Positions 34,454 through 44,066 of a DNA stretch of 64,000 nucleotides are shown here, in pieces; position 1 is the first letter of the stretch, and each line of letters begins with the position of its first letter. The DNA is from Verrucosispora sioxanthis (lineage in GTDB: Bacteria; Actinomycetota; Actinomycetes; Mycobacteriales; Micromonosporaceae), in contig NZ_SAIY01000007.1 of assembly GCF_010560025.1 (NCBI RefSeq), positions 124,001 through 188,000 of the forward strand, written 5' to 3'. The translations under genes were made by a program, and so were the position numbers. The notes below the pieces were generated by a model. It had not been told where the DNA came from and ran no database searches. It saw nothing but the letters and a program-made list of their open reading frames with translations.

Positions 34454-36964
34454 TCAGGCCGGCTGGTGACGGCCCCGGCCACCCTGTCGGCGTCCCTGTG
34501 GTAGCCGGACCACCGCGCCGGCGTCGTGCAGGGCGACCGCCAGGTGGCCGGTCCGGCCGCCGGTGCCGCGTTTGAGGGCGGCGAGCAGTGTTCCGGCGGG
34601 CAGCGGGCGCGCGAAGAGATGACCCTGGCCGGCGGCGCAGCCCAGTTCCCAGAGGGTGTGTCGCTGCGCCTCCCGCTCCACACCCTCGGCCACCACGGCG
34701 AGGTCGAGGCTGCGACCGAGATCGAGGGTGGAACGGATGATCGCGGCGGCCTCGGTGGAGGATTCCATGGCGGTGACGAAGCTCCGGTCGATCTTCAGTT
34801 GGTGCACCGGGATGCGGGAGAGCAGCGAGAGCGAGGAGTATCCGGTGCCGAAGTCGTCCAGGGCGAGCCGGACGCCGCCAGCACGTAGCCGGGTGAGAAC
34901 CTGGTCGACGACGTCGAGCTGACTGAGGGTGAGGGTCTCGGTCAGTTCCAGGATCAGCCGGTCGGGCGGCAGGTCGTGGGCGCGCAGCCGAGCCAGCACC
35001 GAATCGGGGAACCGGGTGTCGAGAAGGCTGCGGGGGGAGACGTTCACCGCCACGGGTACGTCGAAGCCGGCGTCGCGCCAGGTGCCGGCGGCGACCAAGG
35101 CCTGGTCGAGGATGGCCTCGGCGAAGGCCGGAAGCAGGCCCGAACGTTCGACCGTCTCCAGGAAGCGCAGCGGGTCGATCATCCCGTGGGTGGGGTGACG
35201 CCATCGGGCCAGCGCTTCGGCGGCGATGACCTCACCGCTGCCGAGGTCGACGATCGGCTGGAACTTGACGGTGAACTCGCGGTCGGCCACGGCCCGGGTC
35301 AGGTCGCCGCCGAGGGTGAGACGACCCAGGTCGGCGGTGTCCCGGGCGGACGCGTAGCTGGCCAGACGCTGCCCGGCCCGCTTGGCCTGATACATCGCGA
35401 CGTCCGCCCGCCGGAGCAGTTCGACCATGCCGCCGGTGGCGGGGGCGGCGGCGATGCCGCCGCTGGCCTCCACGTTGATCCGCATGCCGTCGAGGTCGAA
35501 AGGTTCGTGCAGCGCCGCCAGCAGCGTCTCGGCCCGGTGCGCGGCGACCGCGGGCGCGGGCAGGGCGCGCATGAGTACGGCGAACTCGTCGCCACCGAGC
35601 CGGGCGACCAGGTCCTCGGCGTGGGCGGCGGCCCGCAGCCGTGCGGCGACAGCGGCCAGCATCTGATCACCGGCGGTGTGGCCGAGGGTGTCGTTGACCT
35701 CCTTGAAGTGGTTCAGGTCGATCAGCACCAGGGCGGTGACCCCGTCGGCGTGCCGTTGGTCCAGGTGGTCGTTACCCGCGTCGAGCAGGTGACGCCGGTT
35801 CGGCAGGCCGGTCAGCGCGTCGTGCGTCGCGTCGTGTGCGTGGGCCTGGGCCACCCGGGCGAGTTCGGCGTACGCCTGGGCGTTGCGGATGGCGGTGCAC
35901 AGCGCGGAGGCGAAGGTGTAGAGGGTGTAGTGCTCCCGCTCGGAAAGTTTCACCGGTCCGCGGAAACGCAGCCGCAGCATGCCCACGTCGACCGTCTTGT
36001 CGTGCCCTTCCAGGCGGGCAGGGACCACCGCGCCCTGGACGGTGGTGGGCTCGGCTGCCGGTCCGTCGTATGTGACGCCGTCGGCGCCGCCGCGCACCAC
36101 CCGGTCGGTGTCGCGCAGCTCGACCTCCACCTCGTCGGCGGAGAAGAGTTCGGCCGCCCGGGTGACCGCGGTGGTGAGGACCTCGTGCAGCTCGACCACG
36201 TTGAGCGCGTCGGTGGTCTGGGCGAGCCGCTGCCACACCTGCTGCTCGGTGCGCTGCCGAATCCTGCCGGAGTACGCCAGGTGCAGACTGAGCACCAGCG
36301 GCGGAACGGCGAGCAGCAACCGAGTATCGATCTCCAGCAGTAGGAGAGTGCAGAGGGCGACGGCGAAACGTACGCAGAAGCCACCGACGCGGAGGTCCAG
36401 GTTGTCCCGGAATTGTCGGGAAATCCTGGTTCCGGTGGCCAGGGCGATGACCGGAATGGCGAGGAGGTCGTCGACGAGTGCGGCGGCCAGGTAGGCCAGC
36501 GCCAGCATCAGCGACATGCGGAGCAGGTCCTCCGCTGGCCGGGACCAGTCCAGGAGCGCCAGGGTCGCACCGGCGGCCCCGGCGACGAGGATGTTCTTGC
36601 CAACGCTGAACGCCCTCTTGATGACTGGCAGCCGGAACGATGCGATCGCGACACCAAGTCCGGTACACAACACCACCCAGGATGTCGGAGCGACGGCCAC
36701 TCCGATCACGATGGCCATCTCGTTCCAGTTGATCTGGTGGGTGGTTGACCGGATGCGTATTCGCGCCTTGACCGACGTGCCCACCGCGATCATGAAGACC
36801 ACCGTCGCGATGGTCGCGAAGTCGTCCAGCGACCTCGGTGTGGTGGAGGTCAGGATGAGTCTTGTCGATGCGAGGACGACTATCCCTGCCGATACGACGA
36901 CGAGACCGACGAGCAGCCGTAGCCGCCGATCGGTCTCAGTGCCGCCTTGCCCGAAAAGTGTCAT
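34454..36964 (-). CDS. Membrane GGDEF-EAL c-di-GMP signalling protein
   Basis: An 836-residue protein. It opens with about six membrane helices (LLVGLVVVSAGIVVLASTRL to about 225), then a GAF-like region, a GGDEF domain (THDALTGLPNRRHLLDAG, VARLGGDEFAVL at about 455) and an EAL domain (AAEALARWRHPTHGMIDPLR at about 583, LALDDFGTGYSSLSLLSRIP). Both signatures are intact, so cyclase and phosphodiesterase activity are both possible. The product-inhibition site RxxD before GGDEF is not kept (HAED). The start is ATG at 36964 with GAGGTG just upstream. Three ACCTCAGGT-type repeats overlap or abut its ribosome site. Signal and targets are unknown. Confidence 0.9.
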   Translation of the reverse strand: MTLFGQGGTETDRRLRLLVGLVVVSAGIVVLASTRLILTSTTPRSLDDFATIATVVFMIAVGTSVKARIRIRSTTHQINWNEMAIVIGVAVAPTSWVVLCTGLGVAIASFRLPVIKRAFSVGKNILVAGAAGATLALLDWSRPAEDLLRMSLMLALAYLAAALVDDLLAIPVIALATGTRISRQFRDNLDLRVGGFCVRFAVALCTLLLLEIDTRLLLAVPPLVLSLHLAYSGRIRQRTEQQVWQRLAQTTDALNVVELHEVLTTAVTRAAELFSADEVEVELRDTDRVVRGGADGVTYDGPAAEPTTVQGAVVPARLEGHDKTVDVGMLRLRFRGPVKLSEREHYTLYTFASALCTAIRNAQAYAELARVAQAHAHDATHDALTGLPNRRHLLDAGNDHLDQRHADGVTALVLIDLNHFKEVNDTLGHTAGDQMLAAVAARLRAAAHAEDLVARLGGDEFAVLMRALPAPAVAAHRAETLLAALHEPFDLDGMRINVEASGGIAAAPATGGMVELLRRADVAMYQAKRAGQRLASYASARDTADLGRLTLGGDLTRAVADREFTVKFQPIVDLGSGEVIAAEALARWRHPTHGMIDPLRFLETVERSGLLPAFAEAILDQALVAAGTWRDAGFDVPVAVNVSPRSLLDTRFPDSVLARLRAHDLPPDRLILELTETLTLSQLDVVDQVLTRLRAGGVRLALDDFGTGYSSLSLLSRIPVHQLKIDRSFVTAMESSTEAAAIIRSTLDLGRSLDLAVVAEGVEREAQRHTLWELGCAAGQGHLFARPLPAGTLLAALKRGTGGRTGHLAVALHDAGAVVRLPQGRRQGGRGRHQPA

Positions 36965-36967
36965 GAC

Positions 36968-37008
36968 ACCTCAGGTCGCGCCCTTACCTCAGGTCACCCT
37001 ACCTCGGT
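36968..37008. promoter_or_regulatory. Triple ACCTCAGGTC-type repeat upstream of the GGDEF-EAL gene
   Basis: ACCTCAGGTC at 36968-36977 and 36986-36995 (18 bp apart), with a weaker ACCTCGGT at 37001-37008. The core ACCTcAGGT is itself a dyad. The copy nearest the gene overlaps its ribosome site. This is a candidate operator array. Confidence 0.45.
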
Positions 37009-37148
37009 AAGGCCGGTCGGGAAGTTTGTTGGAGCCTCAGGCCCACTCGCTGCCTTTCATGTCCTACTCCTCACTCGTCGGGAAGCGGGAATCCTGATTG
37101 AACGTGCCCGCCTCGCGTGATGAGAGGAGCTTAAGTAGAGAACCTGAT

Positions 37149-37175
37149 GCTTAGCGATAATAAATGTCGCTATGC
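37149..37175. promoter_or_regulatory. Dyad GCTTAGCGA / TCGCTATGC in the SARP upstream region
   Basis: Nine-base arms with one mismatch around an AT-rich 9-base centre. SARP regulators often bind direct heptamers; this is an inverted repeat instead, so another factor may act here. Confidence 0.35.
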
Positions 37176-37654
37176 TCTCTATCAGCCAATACCGTCCTGA
37201 TTCGTGACGTTCTGTCTATGATGTCCGTGCGCAGCGTTCGATCAGAAGTACGCGTACAGGCTGTTCTCGGTGTTGGTCGAACACAAAGAAGATCCTGCTA
37301 CCCGTCAGTGTGACGGGTCAAACAGGTGCCGCGCACCGACGAAGTGGGCCGACTGCAATACCGATACGTCCGCTGCTCCACGTTGGGGTCGACGATCTGT
37401 GGGTGCGCCGTTCAACCGCTGTCTGGGCCGCCCCTACACCATTGTCCGCCGCGGTCGAGGAGGCGAGAGTGCGTAAAGATTCGAGGTGCTTCGTCTTCAG
37501 CTGTTCCCTAAGACGTAACCTGTGCTCCCACCCGGAAAGCCTGCTCCGTTTCTTGCCGCTCCGGTTGAGCTCGCCGTGACGGAGTGCAACATGGCGGGTG
37601 CCGGCAGCGTTAAGCTGCATACGGTGATCCTTTGAATGCGGTCAGAGGGGTCGG

Positions 37655-40600
37655 GTGCAGATTCAGCTTCTCGGCGGTTTCGCGGTGCGCCTCGGCCCAC
37701 AGGCGTTGCCGCCCGGAACGCCCAAGCAGCAGACCGTGCTGGCCATGCTGGCCTGCAACGCGGGGCAGTTGGTGTCGGTCGAACAACTCGTCGACGAGCT
37801 GTGGTCCGATAACCCACCTCCCTCGGCTATCCCGAATGTCCGTACTTATGCGGCTAATTTGCGGCGCGGTCTTGAGGCGATGTTTCCTGATCGGGATGTG
37901 CTGATCCGCGCTCGGAACGGTTACCGGCTCGAAGTCGAGTGCTCGGATGTGGATCTTTGTGCCTTTCGCGCGGAGGTGATCGAGGCGCGGCGACTCCTCA
38001 GCGCGGACGAGCACGAGGCGGTGCGACTCGTATCCCGTGCGCTGGCCCGCTGGCGCGGACCGATGCTCGCCGGGACAGCCCTCGGACCCGGGCTCTCCGC
38101 CCAGGTGGCCGCCGCGACCGAGGATCGGCTGCTGGCCACCGAGTTGTACGGCGAGCTGCAGGTCCGGCTCGGCCACTATGACGAGGCACTGCCGGTGCTA
38201 CGGGAACTGCTGACCATGCATCCGCTGCGGGAGCCGGCTCACCTGTTGCTCATGCGGGCGCTCCACCTGGGGGGAGACGCCGCCGGTGCCGTGGCGGCGT
38301 ACACCGCAGCTCGTCGAACCCTGCGGGAACAACTGAACGTCGAGCCCGGGGAGGAACTGCAACGGTTGTATCGAAGTATCAGTCGGCAGGACGCCCGGTC
38401 TCGCCGGTCCGGAGCAACCGGAGCGCTGGGTAGGGAGTCGGCTGTTGCCGACGACCAGGAGTCCCGACTGCTCTCCTACCTCCCGCGGACGGTTCCGGAC
38501 TTCGTGGGCCGTGCCGACGCCGTTGAGCACCTGCTGTCCATGACCTTGCGGGCCGGCGAGCAGAACTGCGCAGTCCATCTCGTCGACGGCATGGCCGGCA
38601 GCGGCAAGACGACGCTTGCGGTACACGTCGCCAACCGGCTCACCGACCGATTTCCGGACGCCCAGTTGTTCATCGACCTCAAGGGCCACGACCCCGCCGA
38701 GACGCTGGACAGTCCGGTGGCTCTGGCGACCTTGCTGCGGCAACTCGGCACACCCGCCGGTCGGATACCGCCGGACCCCGGAGACCGGCTCGACCGGTGG
38801 CGTCGCGACCTGGCTGGTCGCAAGGTGATCATCGTGTTGGACAATGCGGCCGACGCCGCGCAGATCCGGCCTCTGCTGCCCACGGCGCCGGGAAGCCTGG
38901 TGATCGTGACCTCCCGTCGACGGATCAGCGGGCTTGACGTCGATCCGCCAGTGTCCCTGCCGCTGCTCAAGCCGGCAGAGGGTGTCGCACTGCTGGCCTC
39001 AACAGCAGGGGCGGAGCGGGTGGCGGCGGAGCCCGAGGCGGCAGTGGCGGTGGTGCAGAGCTGTGGTCACCTGCCGCTCGCGATCCGGCTTGCCGGTTCA
39101 CGGCTCGCGCATCGTCCGAACTGGCGGGTGGCGGACCTGGCAACGCTGCTGGCGAGCAAGGTGCGCCGGCTGGATCACCTGACCTCAGGGGACCGCAGTG
39201 TGGCCGGTGCGTTCGCCGCCTCGTACGCCTCGCTGGACGAACCAGCGCAGCGACTCTTCCGACTGCTCAGCGTGCATCCGGGAGACGAGTTCGGCCTGCT
39301 GGCCGCCAGCGCGTTGGCCGGCCTGTCGCTCGACGAGACCGCCGACGTACTGGACGCCCTGCTGGACTCCCACCTGATCGAGGAGTTGACGGTGGGGCGT
39401 TATCGGATGCACGACCTGATTCGGCAGTACGCCAATGATCTGTCCAACCGGGTGGACCAGGCGAGTGTGCGAAGAGCGGCGCTCGCGGATCTTCTCGATC
39501 TGATGCTGCACATCTCTTTTCCGGTGGCCGACAACCTCGAGGTGGGCCGTACCGGTATCCATGTCTCGCTCGGCTCCGCGCGTCGCCCTGACCTGGTCGA
39601 GATGCAGTACGACGCTGCCGAGAAGTGGCTGGAGACCGAGCGGTTCAACATGGTCATGCTCGTCGGCCGGGCCCATGACTGGGATTTCCACCAGGAAACG
39701 TGGCAGTTGGCGCGGATTCTGTGGCGTTTTCTGTACACGCGGGGATGCTATGACGACATCGTCATGACAAATCGCCAGGGTCTTGCGGCCGCGGAAACGA
39801 TCGGCGACGAGAAGGCCATGGCCGTGATGCACAACTATCTTGCCTCGGCCTATCTGCGGACCGGCAACTATCCAGGTGCGTTGGCGCACGTGGACAAGGC
39901 CGTGGAGATTTGTGAGCGCCGTGGTGACCGAATCAACCATGCGCGGTATCAGGCGAATCTGGTAGCAATCTACTGGCTCCTCGGTGAACCCGAGAAGGCG
40001 GTGACTACGGGACTGCACCGCATGCGAAAGGGCACCATTTCGGAAATCCATGAGACCGCCACTCACCTGCCGAACCTGGGCTTGTCATTGGCGTTACTCG
40101 GAAGATACGACGAGGCGCTGCGCGTGCATCGCCTGCACCTCTACCTCGGACGCCAGTTGGGTAGCCAGTTCCATATACTCAATGCGCTCGGTCACATTGG
40201 TGCGGTCAAGTGCCGCATGGGGCAGTACGACGTGGCAGTCCGCGCATTGCGTACGGCGCTCGTCATGCGGCAACGCACCGGACACCGTTACGCGGAGCCC
40301 GAGGTCCGGAACGACCTCGGGGTGGCCCTACGTGGTCTCGGGCGCACGGGTGAAGCGGTCCGCGAGCACGAGACCGCCCGGAGAATGGCAGCCGATGCCG
40401 GTGAACCCCACGTGGAGGCGGCGGCCCTGAACGACCTCGCATTGACCCTTGCCGGTTCCGCGGAGACCCCACGGTTGATCGAACTGCACCGCGAGGCGCT
40501 GCGGGTAGCCACTCGGGTGGCGCACCCCTATGAACAGGGGCGCGCCCTGGCTGGGTTGGCCGAACACTTGTGGACCATCGATCCGACCGAGGCCCTCCGG

Positions 40601-40771
40601 CACTGGACGCGGGCGTTGGCGATCTTCCGACGGATGGGGGTGCCAGAGCGGATTGACGTCGCCCGGCGCATAGCTGAAGCCGAAGCCCAGCAGCCGGCGG
40701 AAAGCCTGCATCGACCGCCGTCCGCGCTGTCTCTAGCCCTGCCTCACGAGGGGTTAGAAATTGAAGATTGA
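37655..40771 (+). CDS. SARP-family regulator with NB-ARC and TPR domains (AfsR-like), copy 1
   Basis: A 1038-residue transcription regulator. The OmpR-like DNA-binding domain (about 1-95: MQIQLLGGFAVRLGPQALPP, PNVRTYAANLRRGLEAMFPD) is followed by the BTAD domain (about 100-245: RLLATELYGELQVRLGHYDE, EQLNVEPGEELQRLYRSI). The NB-ARC ATPase has Walker A VDGMAGSGKTTLAVHVANRL (about 310-325) and Walker B KVIIVLDNAADAA. The last 400 residues are TPR-like helices. GTG at 37655 is the start. SARP proteins usually activate secondary-metabolite or morphology genes. No biosynthetic cluster lies beside it; copy 2 follows with an 11-bp overlap. Confidence 0.88.
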   Translation: MQIQLLGGFAVRLGPQALPPGTPKQQTVLAMLACNAGQLVSVEQLVDELWSDNPPPSAIPNVRTYAANLRRGLEAMFPDRDVLIRARNGYRLEVECSDVDLCAFRAEVIEARRLLSADEHEAVRLVSRALARWRGPMLAGTALGPGLSAQVAAATEDRLLATELYGELQVRLGHYDEALPVLRELLTMHPLREPAHLLLMRALHLGGDAAGAVAAYTAARRTLREQLNVEPGEELQRLYRSISRQDARSRRSGATGALGRESAVADDQESRLLSYLPRTVPDFVGRADAVEHLLSMTLRAGEQNCAVHLVDGMAGSGKTTLAVHVANRLTDRFPDAQLFIDLKGHDPAETLDSPVALATLLRQLGTPAGRIPPDPGDRLDRWRRDLAGRKVIIVLDNAADAAQIRPLLPTAPGSLVIVTSRRRISGLDVDPPVSLPLLKPAEGVALLASTAGAERVAAEPEAAVAVVQSCGHLPLAIRLAGSRLAHRPNWRVADLATLLASKVRRLDHLTSGDRSVAGAFAASYASLDEPAQRLFRLLSVHPGDEFGLLAASALAGLSLDETADVLDALLDSHLIEELTVGRYRMHDLIRQYANDLSNRVDQASVRRAALADLLDLMLHISFPVADNLEVGRTGIHVSLGSARRPDLVEMQYDAAEKWLETERFNMVMLVGRAHDWDFHQETWQLARILWRFLYTRGCYDDIVMTNRQGLAAAETIGDEKAMAVMHNYLASAYLRTGNYPGALAHVDKAVEICERRGDRINHARYQANLVAIYWLLGEPEKAVTTGLHRMRKGTISEIHETATHLPNLGLSLALLGRYDEALRVHRLHLYLGRQLGSQFHILNALGHIGAVKCRMGQYDVAVRALRTALVMRQRTGHRYAEPEVRNDLGVALRGLGRTGEAVREHETARRMAADAGEPHVEAAALNDLALTLAGSAETPRLIELHREALRVATRVAHPYEQGRALAGLAEHLWTIDPTEALRHWTRALAIFRRMGVPERIDVARRIAEAEAQQPAESLHRPPSALSLALPHEGLEIED

Positions 40772-43700
40772 GGTGCTTGGCGGCTTTCGAGTCTCGTTCG
40801 GCTCGTTCGGGGTGGACCTCGGCACGCCGAAGCAACGAACCGTTCTGGCCAAGCTGGTGATGAACCCGAGCCGGACGGTCGCCATAGAGGAGCTGATCGA
40901 CGAGATCTGGCCCGACGACCCCCCGCGCTCGGCCGTGCCGAATGTGCGGACCTACGCCGCAAACCTTCGACGGACCTTCGAAGCACACGACGCTGGCCGG
41001 GGGGTGCTGGTACGTCAGCGCGGTGGATACCGACTGGAGGTCGCCACCGACGACGTGGATCTGTTCCACTTCCTCGACCAGGTCGATCGAGCCCGTCAGC
41101 TCAACATCCGCGACGAACCCGAGACCGCACGGTCGTTGCTGAGGCGGGCGATGCCCCTCTGGCACGGGCCACCTCTGCTGGGTGTGCCTCTCGGAGCCTC
41201 GCTGGCTGCCGACGTGGCGGCGGCCCAGGAGCAGCACCTCCTCGCCGTGGAGATCCTCGCGGATCTCCACCTCGCGGCGGACCGCGTCGAGGAAGCCCTT
41301 CCGCTGCTGTGGCGAACCGTTGCCACCCATCCCATGCGTGAGCCGGCGCTGCTGCTGCTCATGACAGCCCTGCATCGACGCGGTGATGTGACAAGCGCGA
41401 TCTCGGTGTTTCGGTCCGCGGCCCGAGTGATGCGGACCGAACTCGGCGTCGAACCCGGACCGGATCTCCGACGACTGCATCAGGAGATGACCGAGCAGCG
41501 ACTGGCCGCGGTGCCGGCCGCCGTCTCAGCCGCATCTGGTGGCAGCGACGGGTCGAGCGCGCGGACCTCGGCGGAACCCGACACCGGTCGGACGGATTGG
41601 GACTGGCTACCCAGACCGGTGGCTCATTTCGTTGGCCGGGAGGCCCTCGTAGAGCGGATGGTCGGCCGGAGTCGAGCCGGCGTAGGCCCGGCACCCGTCG
41701 TTCACCTGATCGACGGGATGGCGGGCAGCGGCAAGACGACCCTCGCCGTGCAGGTCGCCAGACGCCTGGCGGCCTCGCACCCGGATGGTCAACTCTTCGT
41801 CGACCTGCGCGGTCACGACGAGGGCAACGTGATGGATCCCGCCACCGCCCTCGTGGTGCTCCTGCGCCAGTTGGGTGTGCCGGCACCCCGAATTCCAGTG
41901 GATGTCGACGAACGGCGGGGGTTGTGGCGCAGGGAACTGTCCGCTCGCCGTGTGGTCGTCGTGCTCGACAACGCGGCGGACAGTGACCAGGTTGCTCCGC
42001 TGTTGCCGGTCACCGCGTCGTCGGTCATCCTGATCACCTCCCGTCGTCGACTTCTCGACCTGGATCTCGGGCCTCCCGAATCCCTGTCGGTGCTGTCGCC
42101 TGAAGAGGGCGTCCGCCTGCTCGCGGTCAGCGCTGGCGAAGAGCGGGTGCACGCGGAACCTGAATCCGCCGCAGAGATAGTCCGTAACTGTGGTTACCTG
42201 CCGCTGGCGATCCGGCTGGTCGGGTCGCGACTGGCTCACCGACGCAACCGCCGGTTGGTCGACCTGGCCGCTCGTCTGGCCGCGAATGACTCTGGGCTGG
42301 CCAGCTTCGGAACAGGTGAGCGCAGCGTCGCTGCGGCCTTCACCGCCTCGTATGAGCCGTTGCACGAGGTGAGTAAGCGGGTGTTCCGCTTACTGGGTCT
42401 ACATACCGGACATTACTGCACCAGCATGGTCGCGGCGATGTCCGGGTTGTCGTACGCGAAAGCCGGTCACATCCTCGACGATCTGGTCGACCGTCACTTG
42501 GTCGAAGAATCGGAGGACGGTCGTTACCGGATGCACGACCTGGTTCGACAGTTCGCCCGCGAGAAGTGCCTGGAGACAGATTCGGTGGAGGTGCGAAGAG
42601 CTGCGCTCGCCAGTCTGCTCGACCAGGTCATGCAATTGTCGATCGTCGCCACGACGTCATTGAACAGGCTCATCGACATCTACCGCGACATTGGCGACGT
42701 AGCGCCGGAGCGACCCGATATCCAGCCTGGTTCCGAGACGGTCGACATCGACTGGGTCGAGCGGGAGCGGGGCAACCTGAATCTGTTCATCGAACTGGCG
42801 GCGAAGAACTCACTCCACGGCTACACCTGGAAGATGGCCCGTGTGCTGTGGCGCTTCTACTACGTACGTGGCTACTTCGAGGATATTCAGCGTACGCACG
42901 AGCTGGGGCTGGCCGCCGCAGAGCAGGCGGGGGACGGCCGGGCCGTCGGCGTCATGAAAAATTACCTCGCCTCGGCGTTGATCAAGACCGGTTCGCATGA
43001 CCAGGCGGTCCGGTGCCTGAAATCTGCGCTGGTGGATGCTGAATCAATCGGCCACCGTGGAGACATCGCCCGGATCCGGGGGAACCTGAGCGTGGTGCAC
43101 TGCTTGGTGGGTGATTTTCACGAGTCCGCCGATCTCGCGCTGGCGGCACTACGCGACCTTCCGATGCGGCTGATAGGCCAGGTTCGGGTACACCTGCCGA
43201 ACGTCGGCATCGCCCTCACCTGGTTGGGTCGCTACGAGGAAGCGCTGCGGGTGCATCGCTGTCATCTGCTCTGGGCGCGGGTGGAAGGTGACCGATACCA
43301 GATCGCCAACGCATTGAGCCACATCGCCGCCGTTCGGACTCGCAAGGGTGAGCACGCCCAGGCACTGCGGCTGCTGCGATCCGCCATGATCCTTTATGCC
43401 GAGACGGGGCATCGGTACGGAGAGGCCGACGCGCGCAGCGTGATGGGCGTGGCGTATCGCGGCGTGGGTCTGCTCGCGGAGGCCCGGCGGCAGCACGAGT
43501 TGGCGCTGGAACTCACCGGCCACTCGGCCGAGCGGCAGGCGGAGTGCACCGCGTTGAACGAGTTCGGCCTGACGCTGGCGGCCGACGGCGACATCGACGC
43601 CGCCGTGCGGGCCCACAGGCGAGCGCTCGACCTGGCGGTCCGGATCGACAACCGTTACGAGCAGGCCCGGGCGCTGGCCGGTCTGGCCGAGCACCTGCTG

Positions 43701-43832
43701 GGCGCGGACCCGGCCGAGGCGCGGCGACATCTGGAGCGCGCACTGGTGCTCATCGTGCCGACCGGGGCACCGGAGCGGTTCGAGATCGAGCACCGTCTCG
43801 CCGAGCTGAAGCGGCGCACGCCGACCTGCTGA
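40761..43832 (+). CDS. SARP-family regulator with NB-ARC and TPR domains, copy 2
   Basis: A 1023-residue paralogue of the preceding gene with the same order of domains: DNA-binding (MKIEVLGGFRVSFGSFGVDL, PNVRTYAANLRRTFEAHDAG), BTAD (VAAAQEQHLLAVEILADLHL), NB-ARC (LIDGMAGSGKTTLAVQVARR, RVVVVLDNAADSDQ), a winged-helix stretch (GRYRMHDLVRQFAREKC) and TPRs. The start is TTG at 40761 inside the end of copy 1, with GAGGGG upstream, so translation is coupled. Shared segments such as GMAGSGKTTLAV, LDNAAD and CGYLPLAIRL show an old tandem duplication. They may form hetero-complexes; that is inference. Confidence 0.88.
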   Translation: MKIEVLGGFRVSFGSFGVDLGTPKQRTVLAKLVMNPSRTVAIEELIDEIWPDDPPRSAVPNVRTYAANLRRTFEAHDAGRGVLVRQRGGYRLEVATDDVDLFHFLDQVDRARQLNIRDEPETARSLLRRAMPLWHGPPLLGVPLGASLAADVAAAQEQHLLAVEILADLHLAADRVEEALPLLWRTVATHPMREPALLLLMTALHRRGDVTSAISVFRSAARVMRTELGVEPGPDLRRLHQEMTEQRLAAVPAAVSAASGGSDGSSARTSAEPDTGRTDWDWLPRPVAHFVGREALVERMVGRSRAGVGPAPVVHLIDGMAGSGKTTLAVQVARRLAASHPDGQLFVDLRGHDEGNVMDPATALVVLLRQLGVPAPRIPVDVDERRGLWRRELSARRVVVVLDNAADSDQVAPLLPVTASSVILITSRRRLLDLDLGPPESLSVLSPEEGVRLLAVSAGEERVHAEPESAAEIVRNCGYLPLAIRLVGSRLAHRRNRRLVDLAARLAANDSGLASFGTGERSVAAAFTASYEPLHEVSKRVFRLLGLHTGHYCTSMVAAMSGLSYAKAGHILDDLVDRHLVEESEDGRYRMHDLVRQFAREKCLETDSVEVRRAALASLLDQVMQLSIVATTSLNRLIDIYRDIGDVAPERPDIQPGSETVDIDWVERERGNLNLFIELAAKNSLHGYTWKMARVLWRFYYVRGYFEDIQRTHELGLAAAEQAGDGRAVGVMKNYLASALIKTGSHDQAVRCLKSALVDAESIGHRGDIARIRGNLSVVHCLVGDFHESADLALAALRDLPMRLIGQVRVHLPNVGIALTWLGRYEEALRVHRCHLLWARVEGDRYQIANALSHIAAVRTRKGEHAQALRLLRSAMILYAETGHRYGEADARSVMGVAYRGVGLLAEARRQHELALELTGHSAERQAECTALNEFGLTLAADGDIDAAVRAHRRALDLAVRIDNRYEQARALAGLAEHLLGADPAEARRHLERALVLIVPTGAPERFEIEHRLAELKRRTPTC

Positions 43833-43987
43833 TCGCCGGACCTCTCCGGCCCTCGTCCTTATCGATTTCTTATCGCCGGGGTCGTTAGCCTCCCGGACGT
43901 TCGCCGACGGGGGGAGATCCGACAGTTGCCGGATCTCGTCGCGACCCCTGCCGCCGGGTCTACCCCAGCAACCCGAGGCAGGCCGGT

Positions 43988-44025
43988 CTCGGAAGGAGCG
44001 GCGCGGGAGCGCCGCTCCTTCCGAG
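43988..44025 (+). terminator. 17-bp perfect stem-loop between SARP copy 2 and moaC
   Basis: CTCGGAAGGAGCGGCGC (43988-44004), loop GGGA, exact complement (44009-44025). No T tract follows. It lies 155 bp past the SARP stop and 41 bp before moaC, so it could end the SARP transcript or act in the moaC leader. Confidence 0.55.
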
Positions 44026-44066
44026 CGCCGTACCGACTGTCGCACGGCACGGATAGGCTCGCGACC

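Larger units (their letters stand above)
36965..37654. other. 690-bp intergenic region with repeats, no gene seen
   Basis: This stretch is visibly richer in A and T than its surroundings and has no supported coding frame. It holds ACCTCAGGTC-type repeats (36968-37008), a near-perfect dyad (37149-37175), and an 8-bp hairpin (ACCCGTCA, GTG, TGACGGGT at 37300-37318). It should contain the promoters of the GGDEF-EAL gene and of the first SARP gene. Confidence 0.55.

Noticed and set aside
34976..36343. 455-residue open frame opposite the GGDEF-EAL gene
   Set aside because: Shadow; GGDEF and EAL signatures lie on the minus strand.
37655..43832. Pathway regulators of a secondary-metabolite cluster inside the window
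   Set aside because: No PKS, NRPS, terpene or RiPP genes are seen nearby, so no cluster is claimed.
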